From: Ga0077555 sp033764055
Lineage (GTDB): Bacteria; Pseudomonadota; Alphaproteobacteria; Rhizobiales; Hyphomicrobiaceae
Direction of reading: 5' to 3'
NCBI GenBank assembly: GCA_033764055.1
Contig: JANRJI010000110.1
Coordinates: 11,108 to 75,107 of the forward strand
Length of the DNA stretch: 64,000 nucleotides
This document shows, piece after piece, positions 35,692 to 44,195 of the stretch (positions within the stretch are counted from its first letter, which is position 1; each line of letters opens with the position of its first letter). A model generated the notes under the pieces. The model was not told the DNA's origin and searched no databases. It saw only the letters and a list, made by a program, of their open reading frames with translations. Position numbers and translations under genes: made by a program.

Positions 35692-36987
35692 ATGCGCGTG
35701 TCCCCTACGAGCGCCGACATCCGCCGTGCCGTCCTCGCGCAGGAGCGTGAGGTTCGCACCATCTTCGACGAGCTGCGCGCCGGCAGCCTCGACAAGGCCG
35801 GGCCGGGCGTCACGCGCGACACGTTCGGCGCCGGCGAGCAGCACGGCTACCGCGTGATAGGCACCCACGCCGCCGCCATGGGGCTCGAGCAGCGCTACGA
35901 CCATGCCGCCAATCTGTTCATGACGCTGCCTGGCCGGGATCGCGGCGCACCACGCCTCATGACCGGCTCGCATCTCGATTCGGTCGCGAACGGCGGCAAT
36001 TTCGATGGTGCGGCGGGCGTCGTGGCCGGCCTCGTGGCGATGCGATGCCTGCAGACCCTCGGCGTGACGCCTGCCATGGACGTCACGACGATGGCCATTC
36101 GGGCCGAGGAGAGCGTCTGGTTCGAGGTCTCCTACATCGGCTCGCGCGCGGCCTTCGGCGTCCTCCCCGACGGGGCCCTCGAGGCGAGACGGACGGACAC
36201 CCGCCGCACCCTCGCCGAGCATATGGCCGAGTGCGGCGCCAATATCGAAGCTGTTCGCCGCCGTGAGCCTTCGCTACGGGCGCAAGACATACGCGCCTGG
36301 GTCGAGATCCACATCGAGCAGGCGCCGCAGCTCATCGAGGCCGGCTTGCCCGTCGCCATCGGCACCGGCGTGCCGGGCAATTTCCGCTATCCCTAGATCG
36401 CCATTCATGGCGCCTGGGCTCACGTTGGCCTGCCGCGCCGCTTCCGCCACGACGCTGTGCTGGCTGCAAGCGACTTTGCGCTCGGTCTCGACGAGATCTG
36501 GAAGGCTGCCGACGCGGCCGGGCGTCCGATGGCCTTCACCATTGGACGCTTTTTCACCGACCCGGCCGAACACGCCCTGACCAAGGTCGCCGGACTGCTG
36601 ACGCTAAGCCTCGACGTCCGGGCTTACGACAAGGTCCATCTCGCGGACCTCGAGCAGCAGGTGCTGGCGCTCGCGCGCCGGATCGAGCAGCACCGTGGCG
36701 TCCGCATCGACCTCGGCAAGCGAGCGACGGCGGATGTGGCGCCGTCGAATCCCGACCTTTTTGCCGAGCTGACCGCGACTGCCGGGGCGCTCGCCGTACC
36801 AACCATGCCGCTGGCCAGTCCCGCCTCGCACGACACGGCTACGTTCACCGTCGCCGGGGTGCCATCGTGCATGCTGTTCGTGCGCAACGCCAACGGCAGC
36901 CACAATCCTCACGAGGCGATGGAGATCGCGGACTTCCTCGACGCTGCGACAGTGCTGGCGGGGTGGATGGCGCGGACAGCCGGCTGA
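35692..36987 (+). pseudogene. M20 Zn-dependent amidohydrolase (N-carbamoylase/allantoate hydrolase type) broken by TAG
   Basis: The frame encodes one continuous 430-residue protein except for a TAG at 36394-36396, between GTGVPGNFRYP and IAIHGAWAHVGLP. Metal-site blocks TGSHLDSVANGGNFDGAAG and EESVWF are in the first part, and the C-terminal metal-ligand histidine of HDTATF in the second. Downstream translation is in the same frame with no shift. Intact relatives cleave N-carbamoyl amino acids, ureidoglycolate-type or allantoate substrates. CAG to TAG is the simplest mutation. A sequencing error or recent loss cannot be told apart here. If the start at 35692 (MRVSPTSAD, with GGAG just before) is used, the truncated product lacks part of the active site. 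Confidence 0.88.
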
Positions 36988-37023
36988 CCGATGCGGCGGC
37001 GGGCCCGTTCGCGACCCTGCCGG

Positions 37024-37764
37024 CTATTTGATCAGCGCTGCAATCCCGGTGAGAAAGAGCAGGCCGAGCGTCGCCCGGCGGTAGCTCTGCTTCGGCAGGA
37101 GCTGAAACATCCGACTGCCGATTGTGATGCCGAGCATGTAGGGCAGCCCGAGGGCGGCACCGACCGCAATCAGTCTCACGCCGAGGACACCGTTGGCCGC
37201 CAGCGACAGCAGCGTGCCGATCACGAGGCCACAGACTGTCGAGATGATGTTGGCGCGCTGCATCTCTGCCCCCACCGGCGCCGCGATGAAATAGGCGACA
37301 GATACCGGCCCGCCCTGGCCGGTCGCTCCGTTGACGAGGCCACTGAGCGTCCCGAACAGCGCGCCGACCGCGGGCGTCCGAGCTCCCCGGTAGGCCCATC
37401 CCGTGGCGAGAATACAGGCAGCGATCAGGGTGGTCATGCCGACGAGTCGGCGCACGATGCCGGCGTCCCCGCCGACGAGGAGGAATGCACCCAACGGCGC
37501 TGCCGCGATGGATGCAACGAGGAACGGGCCGCATTCCTGCCACCTGGCGATGCGCACCGCCCGCAGCACCATCGACGCCTGCCCGAAGAAGGCGGCGATC
37601 ATGGTCAGGGCGACCGCATGCACCGGGGCGGCGAAAAAGCTCAGCAGCGGCACCATCATCAGCGCGCCGCCGAAGCCGGAGTAGCCGTGCACGCTTCCGG
37701 CGAGGAGCGCAATGACGGCCGCCATGAGGGCGCTGAGGCTCAACGGGTCGAAAGGCAAGCTCAT
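37024..37764 (-). CDS. TSUP (TauE/SafE) family permease
   Basis: 246 residues with about eight hydrophobic segments in two repeats, GYSGFGGALMMVPLL near residue 28 and GLVNGATGQGGPVSVAYF in the second half, the mark of the TauE/SafE/TSUP family. Members export sulfite, sulfoacetate or other organosulfur or organic acid anions. The substrate is unknown. It follows amtB on the same strand but is cut off by a strong terminator, so it needs its own promoter in 37765-37915. It converges on the broken amidohydrolase gene. Confidence 0.9.
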   Translation of the reverse strand: MSLPFDPLSLSALMAAVIALLAGSVHGYSGFGGALMMVPLLSFFAAPVHAVALTMIAAFFGQASMVLRAVRIARWQECGPFLVASIAAAPLGAFLLVGGDAGIVRRLVGMTTLIAACILATGWAYRGARTPAVGALFGTLSGLVNGATGQGGPVSVAYFIAAPVGAEMQRANIISTVCGLVIGTLLSLAANGVLGVRLIAVGAALGLPYMLGITIGSRMFQLLPKQSYRRATLGLLFLTGIAALIK

Positions 37765-37915
37765 GAACCGACCGCTTGTCGCAACGACACCCGACGGGTG
37801 TCGCGGTGCGCGGTTTCGGCTTGGACCGGACCAGCGCTTCTGGCGCGAGCCACCACTCTCGCACGACCGACGAGTCCTGGACAACGGCGGGGGATGCCCC
37901 CGGGGCCGGCACAAC

Positions 37916-37953
37916 AAAAAAACCGAGGCGAGGAGGGTGGCATCCTCGCCTCG
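37916..37953 (-). terminator. Rho-independent terminator of amtB
   Basis: On the minus strand an 11-base perfect stem (37943-37953 with 37924-37934, eight-base loop) is followed at once by a run of seven T (complement of 37916-37922). This is a textbook intrinsic terminator, about 70 bases after the amtB stop. A second, imperfect GC-rich hairpin lies at 37975-38015 between the stop and the terminator. Confidence 0.92.
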
Positions 37954-38024
37954 AGTCCGGTCCAGGGGACCACCGATCCGGGCTGCGCGAATGGGAACGC
38001 AACCCGGGCCGGATCTGTGTGGGT

Positions 38025-39494
38025 TCAGGTGTTGTAGGCCCGCTCGCCGTGCTCGGTGATGTCGAGGCCCTCGCGCTCGCGCTGCTCCTCCGGGCGCAGG
38101 CCGACGATCGCGTCGACCAGCTTGAACAGGATCGCCGAGCCGATGCCCGACAGCAGCAGCGTCACGGCCACTGCCTTCGACTGCGTCACCAGCTGTGCGA
38201 TCATGTCGTAGTCGCCGGCCACCGCCTCGCCGGGCTTCTTCACGTAGTCGAGGATGCCGGCGCCACCCAGCGACGGGGCCGCCACGATCGCCGTGCCAAT
38301 GGCGCCGATGATGCCGCCGATGCCGTGCACGCCGAACACGTCGAGACTGTCGTCGTAGCCGAGCGCGTTCTTGATCGAGGTGCAGGCGATGAAGCAGACG
38401 ACGCCCGCGACGAGGCCCAGCACGATGGATCCCATCGGCCCTGCGAAGCCGGAGGCCGGCGTCACCGCGACGAGGCCGGCAATGGCACCGGATACGAGGC
38501 CGAGCAGCGACGGCTTGCCCTTCTCCATCCACTCCGCCAGCATCCACGCGAGCGCCGCTGCCGCGGTGGCGACGAAGGTATTGATCATCGCCAGGGCAGC
38601 CGTGCCGTTGGCCTCGAGGTTGGAGCCGGCATTGAAGCCGAACCAGCCGACCCACAGCAAAGATGCGCCGATCATGGTCATGGTCAGCGAATGCGGCGCC
38701 ATCTGCTCGCGCTTGTAGCCGACGCGCTTGCCGACGATGATGGCGCCGACCAGGCCGGCGATGCCCGCATTGATGTGCACCACGGTGCCACCAGCGAAGT
38801 CGAGGGCACCCCAAGAGAACAGCATGCCGGCATCACCCTGGACGGCAGCCAGGGCCGCCTCAGCCGCTTTCTTGGCGTCACCCGAGGACTCGGCCACCTT
38901 CTTGGCGGCGTCGCCGAGTGCATCCGGACCGGCCCAGTACCAGACCATGTGCGCCATCGGGAAGTAGATCAGCGTCACCCAGAGCAGGATGAACAGCATC
39001 AGCGCGCCGAAGCGCACACGCTCGGCAAAGGCGCCAACGATCAGCGCCGGTGTGATGCAGGCGAACGTCATCTGGAAGCAGATGTAAACGTACTCCGGGA
39101 TGACCACACCGTTCGAGAACGTGGCAGCGGTCGACTCGGCAGTGACCCCCTTCAGGAAGGCCTTGTCAAAGCCGCCGATGAACGCATTGAAACCGCCGCC
39201 CGACGTGAAGGAGAGGCTGTAGCCGTAGACCACCCACACGATGGACACCATCGCGACGATAGCGAACACCTGCATCAGGACCGAGAGCATATTCTTGGTG
39301 CGCACGAGGCCGCCGTAGAACAGCGCGAGGCCAGGTAACGTCATCAGCAGGACGAGCACTGTCGCGATCATGACGAACGCGGTGTCACCCTTGTTCGGTA
39401 CCGGACCGGCCGCCAGGGCGGGCAGACTGCTTGCGGCGGCTGCAATGATCGCAGCAGTAATCGGCGCGCCGACACGCCAGAGACTTCTCGTCAT
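38025..39494 (-). CDS. amtB: Ammonium transporter (AmtB)
   Basis: 489 residues: signal sequence (about 1-29), then eleven transmembrane helices. DFAGGTVVHINAGIAG holds the first pore histidine and the family signature, and DVFGVHGIGGIIGAIG the second. Ammonium or ammonia enters through the trimer pore and is blocked by GlnK binding. Between GPDALG and GMLFSWGALDFAGG there is an Ala/Lys-rich periplasmic loop of about 30 residues not present in E. coli AmtB. glnK lies 42 bases upstream on the same strand, and a candidate sigma-54 promoter precedes that pair. Confidence 0.96.
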   Translation of the reverse strand: MTRSLWRVGAPITAAIIAAAASSLPALAAGPVPNKGDTAFVMIATVLVLLMTLPGLALFYGGLVRTKNMLSVLMQVFAIVAMVSIVWVVYGYSLSFTSGGGFNAFIGGFDKAFLKGVTAESTAATFSNGVVIPEYVYICFQMTFACITPALIVGAFAERVRFGALMLFILLWVTLIYFPMAHMVWYWAGPDALGDAAKKVAESSGDAKKAAEAALAAVQGDAGMLFSWGALDFAGGTVVHINAGIAGLVGAIIVGKRVGYKREQMAPHSLTMTMIGASLLWVGWFGFNAGSNLEANGTAALAMINTFVATAAAALAWMLAEWMEKGKPSLLGLVSGAIAGLVAVTPASGFAGPMGSIVLGLVAGVVCFIACTSIKNALGYDDSLDVFGVHGIGGIIGAIGTAIVAAPSLGGAGILDYVKKPGEAVAGDYDMIAQLVTQSKAVAVTLLLSGIGSAILFKLVDAIVGLRPEEQREREGLDITEHGERAYNT

Positions 39495-39536
39495 GATCGA
39501 TCGTTCCCCAGTTTCAGTTCGGATGGGTTTCAGGAA

Positions 39537-39875
39537 TTAGAGCGCGCTGTCGTCGGTCTCGCCGGTGCGGATGCGAACCGTGTGCTCGATGGTCGACACG
39601 AAGATCTTGCCGTCGCCGATCTGGCCGGTCTTGGCGGCCCCTGCGATGGTCGCGACGGCCTGGTCGGCCTCGCTGTCGGCGACTACGACCTCGATCTTGA
39701 TCTTCGGCAGGAAGTTCACGGCGTACTCCGCGCCGCGATAGATCTCCGTGTGGCCTTTCTGTCGGCCGTAGCCCTTCACCTCGGTGACGGTCATACCCTG
39801 CAGCCCGAGATCGGTAAGCGCGGCGCGTACCTCCTCGAGCTTGAACGGCTTGATGACTGCCGTGATCAGCTTCAT
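39537..39875 (-). CDS. glnK: PII nitrogen-regulatory protein GlnK
   Basis: 112 residues of the PII trimer fold. Y51 in YRGAEYAVNF is the uridylylation site on the T-loop; the K/R-rich start MKLITAVIKPFK and TGQIGDGKIFV are typical. It binds ATP, ADP and 2-oxoglutarate, plugs AmtB and signals to GlnE and NtrB. The ATG at 39875 opens the PII domain directly; the frame extends 32 codons upstream without PII similarity. It is first in the glnK-amtB operon with the sigma-54-like site 80-95 bases upstream. Confidence 0.96.
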   Translation of the reverse strand: MKLITAVIKPFKLEEVRAALTDLGLQGMTVTEVKGYGRQKGHTEIYRGAEYAVNFLPKIKIEVVVADSEADQAVATIAGAAKTGQIGDGKIFVSTIEHTVRIRTGETDDSAL

Positions 39876-39955
39876 GGCTTGACCCCTTGTCCGCACGTTG
39901 CCTTGGAATGGCCGCGCGCATGCCTCCCCCGCAGGTCGCGGGCGTATCGAGAGAG

Positions 39956-39970
39956 TCAAGTCCTGTGCCA
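39956..39970 (-). promoter_or_regulatory. Candidate sigma-54 promoter for glnK-amtB
   Basis: The minus-strand sequence TGGCACAGGACTTGA (complement of 39956-39970) matches the -24/-12 consensus TGGCAC-N5-TTGC except for A in place of the last C. The distance to glnK is suitable (about 80 bases). NtrC/sigma-54 control of glnK-amtB is the standard arrangement in proteobacteria. The imperfect -12 element leaves some doubt. Confidence 0.6.
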
Positions 39971-40082
39971 CTTGGGTGCGCTGATCGTAACGAATTGAAA
40001 CAGAATAAGAAATTTTTCAGGAGACTGGGGTTGCCATGGGTGAATGATGAAAATTCAGGCAGTCAATGTGATCTGCACTAAG

Positions 40083-40105
40083 ATGCCTGCCCATTAGGCG
40101 GGCAT
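40083..40105 (-). terminator. Hairpin downstream of tonB-like gene
   Basis: Arms 40083-40091 and 40097-40105 pair with one mismatch around a five-base loop, 30 bases after the stop of the TonB gene on the minus strand. There is no clear T-tract. It would separate the TonB transcript from the glnK promoter region. Confidence 0.45.
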
Positions 40106-40134
40106 TCCGCTTCGGCATCCTGCGGAGGCTCCGG

Positions 40135-41163
40135 TCAATTGAATTTGTAGGGCATGACGTAGGTGCGCTGTGCGGCCGTCATGCCCGGAGGCGGGGCCGG
40201 CAGACTGGCCCGACGAACGGCGGCCAAGGCGATGGCGTCGAGCGCGGTGTGCCCACTCGTGGCGGCAATCTCGACACGCTCGAGGCCGCCTCCCTCGGCA
40301 ACCACGAACGAGATTTTGACCGTGCCTCTGGCCCGGCCATGCTGTCCGGTGGGGCGGCTGCGGGCCAAAGCCTTGACGACGCTCTGGGCGAAAGCGCGCA
40401 TGGCGCCAGCGCTCGCCGCGGCCGCCGCCGAGCTGGGGCGAGTCGCGCCCGTCGTCGATCGTGACGGAGCGCCACCGGCGTCCGTGGCGACGGAGCCAGG
40501 GCTCGCCTCGCTGACGGGGGGCCGCTTCGGCTGCTCCTGTCGCTTGTCCGGGTCCGCGGTGCTCTCGGGCTCTGGCGTAGGCTCGGTGGCGAGCTTGGCG
40601 GATGGCACGCTGTCGGACGGGCGGTCGACGGGCCGAGGCGGCTCGGGGACGCGCTCGGGCAATGTCGCTGTGTCCCGATCGCGCGGCAATTCATCAGGGG
40701 TGAGGGTGGCGACATGAGGGGGCGGAGGGGGCGGCTGGTCGGCTGCCTGCTCGGAGATGCTGCCTGTCGTCAGGTCCGCATCGGCCGGTTTCACCTCGGG
40801 TGACGCTGCGGAGGCCACGGGACCACCCTCTGCCTGATCGATGGCGCCGTGGCTCGCCGCGGCGGGGTCCGGTGTCTGAACTCGGCTTTCCAGCGCCGAG
40901 GCCGATACGATGGCGACCTCGACGCTGATCGCCTCGAGATCGCGCCCCCACGCACCGAACGGTTCCTCCGGGCCGGCGAGCAGAGCGAGTGCGATCCCCC
41001 CATGCAGCGCCAAGGCGAGTGCCAGGCACGCAAACCGCCCTTGCTGCAGGCGCTGCGGCCCGAGTGCTTCGCGGTCGATGGCGTCCGGTCCACGCAGCAC
41101 GACCGTCCCGCCCGGCGAGGCCGGCGGCTGAGTCTCGTCCGCTACTCCGACGTCCTGCACCAT
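40135..41163 (-). CDS. TonB-family energy transducer
   Basis: 342 residues: a short cytoplasmic head, one transmembrane helix (about 42-62), a long Pro/Glu/Lys-rich periplasmic spacer, and a C-terminal TonB domain around 255-342 with VKISFVVAEGGGLERVEIAATSG-type strand pattern and DAIALAAVRRASLPAPP. It couples the proton-motive force to outer-membrane uptake. No ExbB or ExbD gene is in the window. The ATG at 41163 begins MVQDVGVADETQ. It is divergent from a ZnuD-like receptor, suggesting a dedicated TonB, and a candidate Zur site lies 26-47 bases before its start. Confidence 0.86.
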   Translation of the reverse strand: MVQDVGVADETQPPASPGGTVVLRGPDAIDREALGPQRLQQGRFACLALALALHGGIALALLAGPEEPFGAWGRDLEAISVEVAIVSASALESRVQTPDPAAASHGAIDQAEGGPVASAASPEVKPADADLTTGSISEQAADQPPPPPPHVATLTPDELPRDRDTATLPERVPEPPRPVDRPSDSVPSAKLATEPTPEPESTADPDKRQEQPKRPPVSEASPGSVATDAGGAPSRSTTGATRPSSAAAAASAGAMRAFAQSVVKALARSRPTGQHGRARGTVKISFVVAEGGGLERVEIAATSGHTALDAIALAAVRRASLPAPPPGMTAAQRTYVMPYKFN

Positions 41164-41188
41164 CAGGGTGGGCCCGGTTGCCCAGGGC

Positions 41189-41210
41189 GAAATGTTATAG
41201 TGTTGCACTA
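41189..41210. promoter_or_regulatory. Candidate Zur-type operator upstream of tonB-like gene
   Basis: GAAATGTTATA followed by a degenerate mirrored half resembles one half of the alphaproteobacterial Zur box. A similar site lies in front of the divergent receptor. The second half matches poorly, so this is a candidate only. Confidence 0.35.
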
Positions 41211-41284
41211 GAACCACAAGCTGCTGTGATTGTCGAGAGGGCTGCTTTCCCGCGCTTGATTTTAAATCGATCCGATGTCGAATC

Positions 41285-41303
41285 GATACAATATAACATA
41301 ACC
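41285..41303. promoter_or_regulatory. Candidate Zur-type operator upstream of the ZnuD-like receptor
   Basis: ATACAATATAACATAACC has the TATAACAT half of the Zur box and lies 23-41 bases before the receptor ATG, where a bound repressor would block transcription or its start. TACAAT inside it could also be the -10 element. Palindromy is incomplete. Confidence 0.4.
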
Positions 41304-41325
41304 GATCAGGCCGTGGGGAACTTCC

Positions 41326-43569
41326 ATGCAGCGAGCTGACCTGAAGGCACTGCGTCGCCGAACCGGAGGTCGGGGGGTAGCCTGTGCCCTGGTGGCCGGC
41401 ATCGCCGTGGTTTTGCCTGCAGCCAACCCGGCCGCGGCGCAGACCCAATTGCCCGGCATCGTCGTGACCTCCCCCAGTCCGGTCGTGCGCCCCCCGGCTG
41501 CACCGTCACGACCCGCGCCCGCCAGCACGGCTGCTGCGATCCCGCAAGCGCCACCGGCAGAGGCCAGCGTCGCTCCGGCCGGCGACGCCGCGCCGCCTCC
41601 ACCCGGCTCCATCGTCGTGGTCGATGATGCCTTCGCGCCCGTTACCGTCGCCACGGATCGCGAGATCCTGGCGAATGCCGGCCCGACGATCACCGACACA
41701 CTGGCGAGCAAGCCGGGCATCATCGGCTCGACCTTTTCGCCGGGCTCGAACCGCCCCGTGGTGCGCGGCCTCGACACCTACCGCGTGCGTGTGCAGGAGA
41801 ACGGCATCGGCAGCCACGACGTCTCCGCCCTCTCCGAGGATCATGGCGTGCCCATCGATCCTTTCTCGGCGGAGCGCATTGAGGTCGTGCGCGGGCCGGC
41901 GACGCTGCGCTACGGGTCCCAGGCCATCGGTGGCGTGGTGGCGGTTGAGAGCAACCGGATCCCGATGTTCATACCGCCGCGCGGCTTCTCCGGCGAGTTG
42001 AAGGGCGGCCTCAACTCCGCGGACATGGGCCGCGACGGGGCGTTCCAGGCAACGGCCGGCTCTGGCAACATCGCCATCCACGTCGATGCCTTCCGGCGGC
42101 GTACGTTCGACTACGATACGCCGCAAGGCATCCAGCCGAACAGCTTCGTCGATGCCAAGGGCGTCGCGCTCGGCGCGTCATACATCTGGACGACCGGCTT
42201 TCTCGGCGTTTCCTGGTCGCGCTATCAGAGCCTTTACGGCATTCCCGGCGAAGAGGCGCTCGATCATCGGCCCCGCATCGATCTCGTCCAGGACAAGGTC
42301 ACATCCAAGGGCGAGTGGCGGGTCCGCGACTACGGTATCGAGGCGATACGCATCTGGCTCGGCACGACGCGCTACGCCCACGACGAGGTGGTGTTCGAGG
42401 AGACCGAAGGCATCGACATCGTCGGCACGCGCTTCACCAACCGCGAGCACGAGGCCCGCGCCGAGATGCAGCATCTCCCGGTGAGCACGGCGTTGGGCGA
42501 GCTTCGCGGCGCTGCCGGCATTCAGTGGGGCAGGAAGCGCATGGCCGGCTTCGGCGTCGGCGAGGAGGTCGATGGGCTTCTCGACCCGGCGGCGAGGCAG
42601 CGCATGATAGCCGGTTTCCTGTTCGAGGAGCTGGAAGTGACCCGCCGGCTGCGCTTTCAGGCTGCCGGCCGCATCGAGGGCAACGAGGCGGACGGCACGG
42701 GTGTCGAGAATCCCCTGGTGTCGACCGATCCGGCTCGCTTCTCCAAGAGCTTCACCCCCGTCAGCGGCAGCTTGGGGCTATTGTACGAGCTGCCGCTCGG
42801 TATCGTCGCCCGCGTGACAGCCCAGCATACCGAGCGGGCGCCTGACGTAGGGGAGCTGTTCTCGAAGGGGGTTCACGAGGCCACTGGGACCTTCGAGATC
42901 GGCAATCCCAATCTCGACGTGGAAAAGGCCGACACCATAGAGCTCGGCTTCAAACGATCGAAGGGGCGCATGCGCTTCGATACGAGCGTGTTCCACACCG
43001 TCTACGACGGCTTCATCTTCAAGAGCTTCACCGGCAGGCAGTGCGACGATGCGCTGGCGACCTGCGGCGCCGGCACAGAGCTCGACGAGCTCGTCTTCGC
43101 ACAGCGCGACGCCGCCTTCACGGGAGCTGAGGTCGGAGGGGAGCTGGACGTAGCGGAGATCGGACGGGGAGTCGTGGGCATCTCGGGCCAGTACGACTTC
43201 GTGCGGGCCCACTTCGAGGACGGTGTCAACGTTCCGCGTATCCCGCCACATCGCGTCGGCGGCGGTCTCTACTACCGCGATCCGAGTTGGCTCGCCCGGG
43301 TCTTCACGCTGACCGCGCTCCGCCAGGACACCGTGTCCAGCATCGATTCACGTGATACCCCGACGAACGGATACACCCTCCTCAATGCCGAGCTCGCCTA
43401 CACCTTCAAGGGCAGCAGCGACGACAACCTTGCCTCGCGGACGACGATCGGCATCAAAGGGGAGAACCTGCTCGACGATGATGTCAGGAACCACGTCTCC
43501 TTCAAGAAGGACGAGGTGTTGCAGCCCGGCCGCACGATCCGCCTGTTCGGATCGATCAAGCTGAACTGA
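41326..43569 (+). CDS. TonB-dependent outer-membrane receptor, ZnuD-like
   Basis: 747 residues: signal peptide (1-38, cleavage near AAAQ), a Pro/Ala-rich linker to about 95, a plug domain with NRPVVRGLDTYRVRVQENG, SEDHGVPIDPFSAERIEVVRGP and QAIGGVVAVESNRIP, and a 22-strand barrel ending with VLQPGRTIRLFGSIKLN and a terminal residue typical of BAM signals. The plug motifs follow the ZnuD group of zinc (and heme) importers. Unlike ZnuD it has few histidines in the visible loops. Divergence from a TonB gene with candidate Zur sites supports zinc uptake; heme or another metal complex remains possible. Confidence 0.86.
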   Translation: MQRADLKALRRRTGGRGVACALVAGIAVVLPAANPAAAQTQLPGIVVTSPSPVVRPPAAPSRPAPASTAAAIPQAPPAEASVAPAGDAAPPPPGSIVVVDDAFAPVTVATDREILANAGPTITDTLASKPGIIGSTFSPGSNRPVVRGLDTYRVRVQENGIGSHDVSALSEDHGVPIDPFSAERIEVVRGPATLRYGSQAIGGVVAVESNRIPMFIPPRGFSGELKGGLNSADMGRDGAFQATAGSGNIAIHVDAFRRRTFDYDTPQGIQPNSFVDAKGVALGASYIWTTGFLGVSWSRYQSLYGIPGEEALDHRPRIDLVQDKVTSKGEWRVRDYGIEAIRIWLGTTRYAHDEVVFEETEGIDIVGTRFTNREHEARAEMQHLPVSTALGELRGAAGIQWGRKRMAGFGVGEEVDGLLDPAARQRMIAGFLFEELEVTRRLRFQAAGRIEGNEADGTGVENPLVSTDPARFSKSFTPVSGSLGLLYELPLGIVARVTAQHTERAPDVGELFSKGVHEATGTFEIGNPNLDVEKADTIELGFKRSKGRMRFDTSVFHTVYDGFIFKSFTGRQCDDALATCGAGTELDELVFAQRDAAFTGAEVGGELDVAEIGRGVVGISGQYDFVRAHFEDGVNVPRIPPHRVGGGLYYRDPSWLARVFTLTALRQDTVSSIDSRDTPTNGYTLLNAELAYTFKGSSDDNLASRTTIGIKGENLLDDDVRNHVSFKKDEVLQPGRTIRLFGSIKLN

Positions 43570-43590
43570 CCTGCATAGCCCGCCACTGGC

Positions 43591-43845
43591 CTACCGGCGC
43601 GGCTCGGTGAAGGGCCGCAGCCGGCGTGGCCCCTCGTCCGCGGAACCATCGTCCTCGCTGCGCCGGTACCCGAGCATCTCGCCGCGGCCGGTGAGCCAGG
43701 TCGAGCCGTGCTGGTGCTTGCAGCCTATATGCAGCGGCATGTGCCCCGACGCCGCCGGCTCTCGTGCCAGCATGACGCCGGCCCCGGCCACGGCCGAAAC
43801 GACCAGCAGCAGGCTGAAGGCTATCGCCGCACGTCTTGCGCGCAT
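43591..43845 (-). CDS. Small anchored or exported protein of unknown function (84 aa)
   Basis: 84 residues: a hydrophobic helix (about 7-26) at the start, then a short polar domain with C42 in IGCKHQHGSTW. It may be a signal-anchored or secreted protein. It begins 25 bases inside the yidD gene in another frame, so it is coupled to it. Its stop is 21 bases from the stop of the receptor on the other strand. I know no family for it. The start codon ATG at 43845 has AAAGAGACC upstream. Confidence 0.5.
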   Translation of the reverse strand: MRARRAAIAFSLLLVVSAVAGAGVMLAREPAASGHMPLHIGCKHQHGSTWLTGRGEMLGYRRSEDDGSADEGPRRLRPFTEPRR

Positions 43846-44195
43846 GTCTCGGTCTCTTTGGCAGGCGCGTCGAGCGGTCTGCCCCATCGCCCGTATCGCC
43901 AGGGCGCAAACGGGTGCCGCACGGCACGGATATCGGGCGCCGGGTCGAAGCCAGAGGTGCCCCAGGGGTGGCAGCGGCAGATGCGTGAGCCGGCGAGCCA
44001 GCAGCCCCGCCAGGCCCCGTTCCGGTCGATGGCGTCGAGGGCATACTCCGAGCAAGTCGGCAGGTGCCGGCATTCGAGCCCGATCAAAGGCTTCAGCGTC
44101 CACCGGTAGGCGTGGACCGGGGCTTTCGCCAGCCACCGAGCCAGCGCCGCCCGCCCCCGCAACCTCGCCTCGGAGCCGGCTGCGGTCGCCATCAC
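43821..44195 (-). CDS. yidD: Membrane protein insertion efficiency factor YidD
   Basis: 124 residues with the YidD signature: LECRHLPTCSEYALDAI, then GSRICRCHPWGTSGFDPAP. It helps YidC insert membrane proteins, as a peripheral inner-membrane protein. The N-terminal 25 residues and C-terminal tail are longer than in E. coli. It overlaps the NifU-like gene by four bases at its start. In Rhizobiales this pairing with a NifU-like scaffold is common. Confidence 0.94.
   Translation of the reverse strand: MMATAAGSEARLRGRAALARWLAKAPVHAYRWTLKPLIGLECRHLPTCSEYALDAIDRNGAWRGCWLAGSRICRCHPWGTSGFDPAPDIRAVRHPFAPWRYGRWGRPLDAPAKETETCAQDVRR

Noticed and set aside
36394..36396. UAG read as pyrrolysine or by programmed readthrough
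   Set aside because: No pyrrolysine genes are seen and the family does not use it; simple nonsense mutation is likelier.
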